A stretch of DNA of 8,054 nt, from NCBI GenBank assembly GCA_041635755.1, contig JBFKUL010000125.1, forward strand, positions 1 to 8,054. Reading direction: 5' to 3'. Numbering within the stretch: position 1 is the first letter of the stretch; the number at the start of each line of letters is the position of its first letter. The translations under genes were made by a program, and so were the position numbers. The stretch is from JBFKUL01 sp041635755 (lineage in GTDB: Bacteria; Pseudomonadota; Gammaproteobacteria; Burkholderiales; SG8-39). Under the pieces are notes generated by a model, which did no database searches, had not been told where the DNA came from, and was given only the letters and a program-made list of their open reading frames with translations. Positions 7,117-8,054 of the stretch are shown one piece after another.

Positions 7117-7620
7117 CTAGGCGCTCTTCCTGAGCTGTTTGGCGAGTCTGGAGCGGATGCGCTGCTGCTTGAGTTGCGACAAGTGCTCGACGAAGACCTT
7201 GCCCTTGAGATGATCCATCTCATGTTGGATGCATACCGCGAGCAGTCCCTGCGCCTCAAGCGTAAACGCGGTGCCGTTCTGATCGAAGGCCCGCACCTTG
7301 ACGCGCTCGGCGCGTTCGACCAGCTCGTAGATGCCTGGCACCGACAAACATCCCTCTTCGATATCGGAGACGCCGCTCGACTCGACGATCTCGGGATTAA
7401 CAAGCACGACAAGCGCATCACGCCGGTCCGAGACGTCGACCACGATGACCTGCTTGTGCACATCGACTTGGGTCGCCGCAAGACCGATCCCCGGCGCTGC
7501 GTACATCGTCTCTGCAAGGTCCTGCACCAGCTTCTTCAAAGCGTCGTCGAATACGGTCACCGGCGCCGCCACCTTATGCAGTCTGGCGTCCGGGTAGCGG
7601 AGGATGCTTAGGAGGGCCAT
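7117..7620 (-). CDS. def: Peptide deformylase
   Basis: Def is a metal-dependent hydrolase that removes the N-formyl group from nascent proteins, undoing the modification made through Fmt. The three family motifs are all present: GIGLAATQV (44-52), EGCLSVPG (89-96, metal ligand C91) and QHEMDHLKG (132-140, ligands H133 and H137, catalytic E134). The length of 167 residues is standard, and the C-terminal LSQLKQQRIRSRL resembles the E. coli protein. The ATG start is supported by end-to-end family alignment (MALLSILRYPDARL). Unusually for such GC-rich DNA, the 20 bases before it are AT-rich, contain a run of six T on the coding strand and show no Shine-Dalgarno sequence. It is the first gene of the minus-strand cluster, so the promoter for at least def-fmt-rsmB should lie in 7621-7769. 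Confidence 0.97.
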   Translation of the reverse strand: MALLSILRYPDARLHKVAAPVTVFDDALKKLVQDLAETMYAAPGIGLAATQVDVHKQVIVVDVSDRRDALVVLVNPEIVESSGVSDIEEGCLSVPGIYELVERAERVKVRAFDQNGTAFTLEAQGLLAVCIQHEMDHLKGKVFVEHLSQLKQQRIRSRLAKQLRKSA

Positions 7621-7673
7621 GAGAATATCAAAAAATGTTGCAAATTTAACAGATTACATGCACTATTTCAGGC

Positions 7674-7701
7674 AGCATATAAGCTAATTGCGCTTTATGC
7701 T
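7674..7701. repeat. Imperfect inverted repeat in the divergent intergenic region (possible operator)
   Basis: The left arm AGCATATAAGC (7674-7684) and right arm GCTTTATGCT (7692-7701) are inverted copies, apart from one extra base in the left arm, around a 7-base spacer. The repeat overlaps the TATAAG and TATGCT hexamers that could serve as -10 elements. It could be a regulator's operator shared by the divergent promoters, or a transcript hairpin. No known regulator motif is recognised. Confidence 0.4.
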
Positions 7702-7727
7702 ACATTTTGGGCGAACAAAAGGGCTTT

Positions 7728-7739
7728 CAAGCCAGCTTG
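7728..7739 (+). repeat. Short palindrome CAAGC-CA-GCTTG upstream of the LysM gene
   Basis: Five-base inverted arms flank a two-base centre, about 30 bases before the LysM start. An overlapping alternative stem (GGCT-TTCA-AGCC, 7722-7733) uses part of the same bases. They could form competing structures in a 5' leader or mark a protein site. Both are short and may be chance. Confidence 0.2.
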
Positions 7740-7769
7740 CAGAGCCGCGATACAGATCGGGGGCATCTG

Positions 7770-8054
7770 ATGCACCGCCAATTGCGTAAGTCTATCACAG
7801 CACTCGTTTTTGTCCTCGCCGCGGCCTCCCAAGGAACCGCCTACGCGCAAGCGCCGAAATCCCCTCTCGCTTTAAAGCCTGATGCCCCGGACCGTTATGT
7901 CGTAGTCCCTGGCGACACCCTTTGGGGCATCTCGGAGCGCTATACGGACTCCCCTTGGCGCTGGCCGGAGTTGTGGGGCTTTAACAGGGACCAGATCCGC
8001 AATCCGCACCTCATTTTTCCTGGCGACGTGATCCTCCTCGATCGCGCGACCGGC
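7770..8054 (+). CDS. Secreted LysM-domain protein (5' part; continues past window)
   Basis: The 95 visible residues start with a signal peptide: basic MHRQLRK, then a hydrophobic core (about 9-19), with a likely cleavage after AYA near residue 26. A short linker leads to a LysM carbohydrate-binding domain (about residues 43-92): YVVVPGDTLWGISERY, then PWRWPELWGFN, then IRNPHLIFPGDVILL. The Trp-rich PWRWPELW insert and the IRNPHLIFPGD end match a LysM variant I recognise from proteobacterial envelope proteins. The product should be periplasmic or envelope-associated and bind peptidoglycan glycan strands. The ATG at 7770 has GGGGG (7759-7763) 6 bases upstream. An in-frame TTG at 7737 is possible but would spoil the signal peptide. 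The gene is absent from a listing of long closed ORFs because no stop occurs before the edge. In many Betaproteobacteria dprA follows such a gene, but this cannot be checked here. Confidence 0.88.
   Translation, partial: MHRQLRKSITALVFVLAAASQGTAYAQAPKSPLALKPDAPDRYVVVPGDTLWGISERYTDSPWRWPELWGFNRDQIRNPHLIFPGDVILLDRATG

Larger units (their letters stand above)
7621..7769. promoter_or_regulatory. AT-rich divergent promoter region between def and the LysM gene
   Basis: These 149 bases separate the two divergent genes and must hold the promoters of both. The first 100 (7621-7720) contain only 33 G or C by hand count, while flanking genes are about 65 %. Candidate -10-like hexamers are TATAAG (7678-7683, plus strand) and TGTAAT (7653-7658, minus strand). 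On the plus strand TTGCAA (7638-7643) could be a -35-like element. None pairs with a convincing partner at 17 bases, so I do not assign exact promoters. Confidence 0.6.

Noticed and set aside
6574..7611. 345-codon plus-strand open frame opposite fmt and def
   Set aside because: Fmt and Def on the minus strand have complete catalytic motifs. The opposite frame is a by-product of codon bias.
7621..7720. AT-rich stretch as a sign of horizontal insertion or an attachment site
   Set aside because: It is short, lies exactly between divergent start codons where promoters belong, and has no direct repeats, integrase gene or other mobile-element trace.

Overview
The window is a high-GC (mostly about 65 %) stretch of bacterial chromosome with a gene set and order typical of Betaproteobacteria. 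Reading down the minus strand from the right, it holds def, fmt, rsmB, a DUF4390 gene, ntrY, ntrX and the start of trkA. A divergent plus-strand gene for a secreted LysM protein begins near the right end. The close match of TrkA, RsmB, Fmt and Def to their proteobacterial counterparts, and the DUF4390 gene between rsmB and ntrY, support a betaproteobacterial source. I cannot name an order or genus from this sequence alone.

Layout. Positions 1-733 (minus) are the N-terminal part of trkA, cut by the window edge. Positions 803-2050 are ntrX (response regulator) and 2058-4199 are ntrY (membrane histidine kinase). Positions 4199-4816 encode a secreted DUF4390 protein. Then come rsmB (4813-6129), fmt (6133-7068) and def (7117-7620). 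Positions 7621-7769 are a divergent intergenic region whose first 100 bases are only about 33 % GC. From 7770 to the end is the 5' part of a LysM gene on the plus strand. No stretch over 150 bases lacks a gene. I saw no tRNA or rRNA, CRISPR array, insertion sequence or phage signature.

Function. The seven minus-strand genes are tightly packed: a 4-base overlap, a 1-base overlap and gaps of 3, 7, 48 and 69 bases. They probably form one transcription unit or a few coupled ones. The promoter-proximal part handles N-terminal formyl-methionine (Fmt adds the formyl group to initiator tRNA, Def removes it from the finished protein) and 16S rRNA methylation (RsmB). The middle is an envelope signalling block (DUF4390 protein, NtrY, NtrX), and the distal end is potassium uptake (TrkA). 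Three genes (trkA, rsmB, the DUF4390 gene) use GTG starts.

Most notable point. This is essentially an ordinary conserved housekeeping region, with one clear oddity. The NtrX central domain keeps the outline of a sigma-54-activator AAA+ domain but has lost the Walker A lysine, the Walker B acidic pair, the GAFTGA loop and the sensor II arginine. The receiver and Fis-type DNA-binding domains remain intact. It should therefore act as an ATP-independent DNA-binding response regulator.
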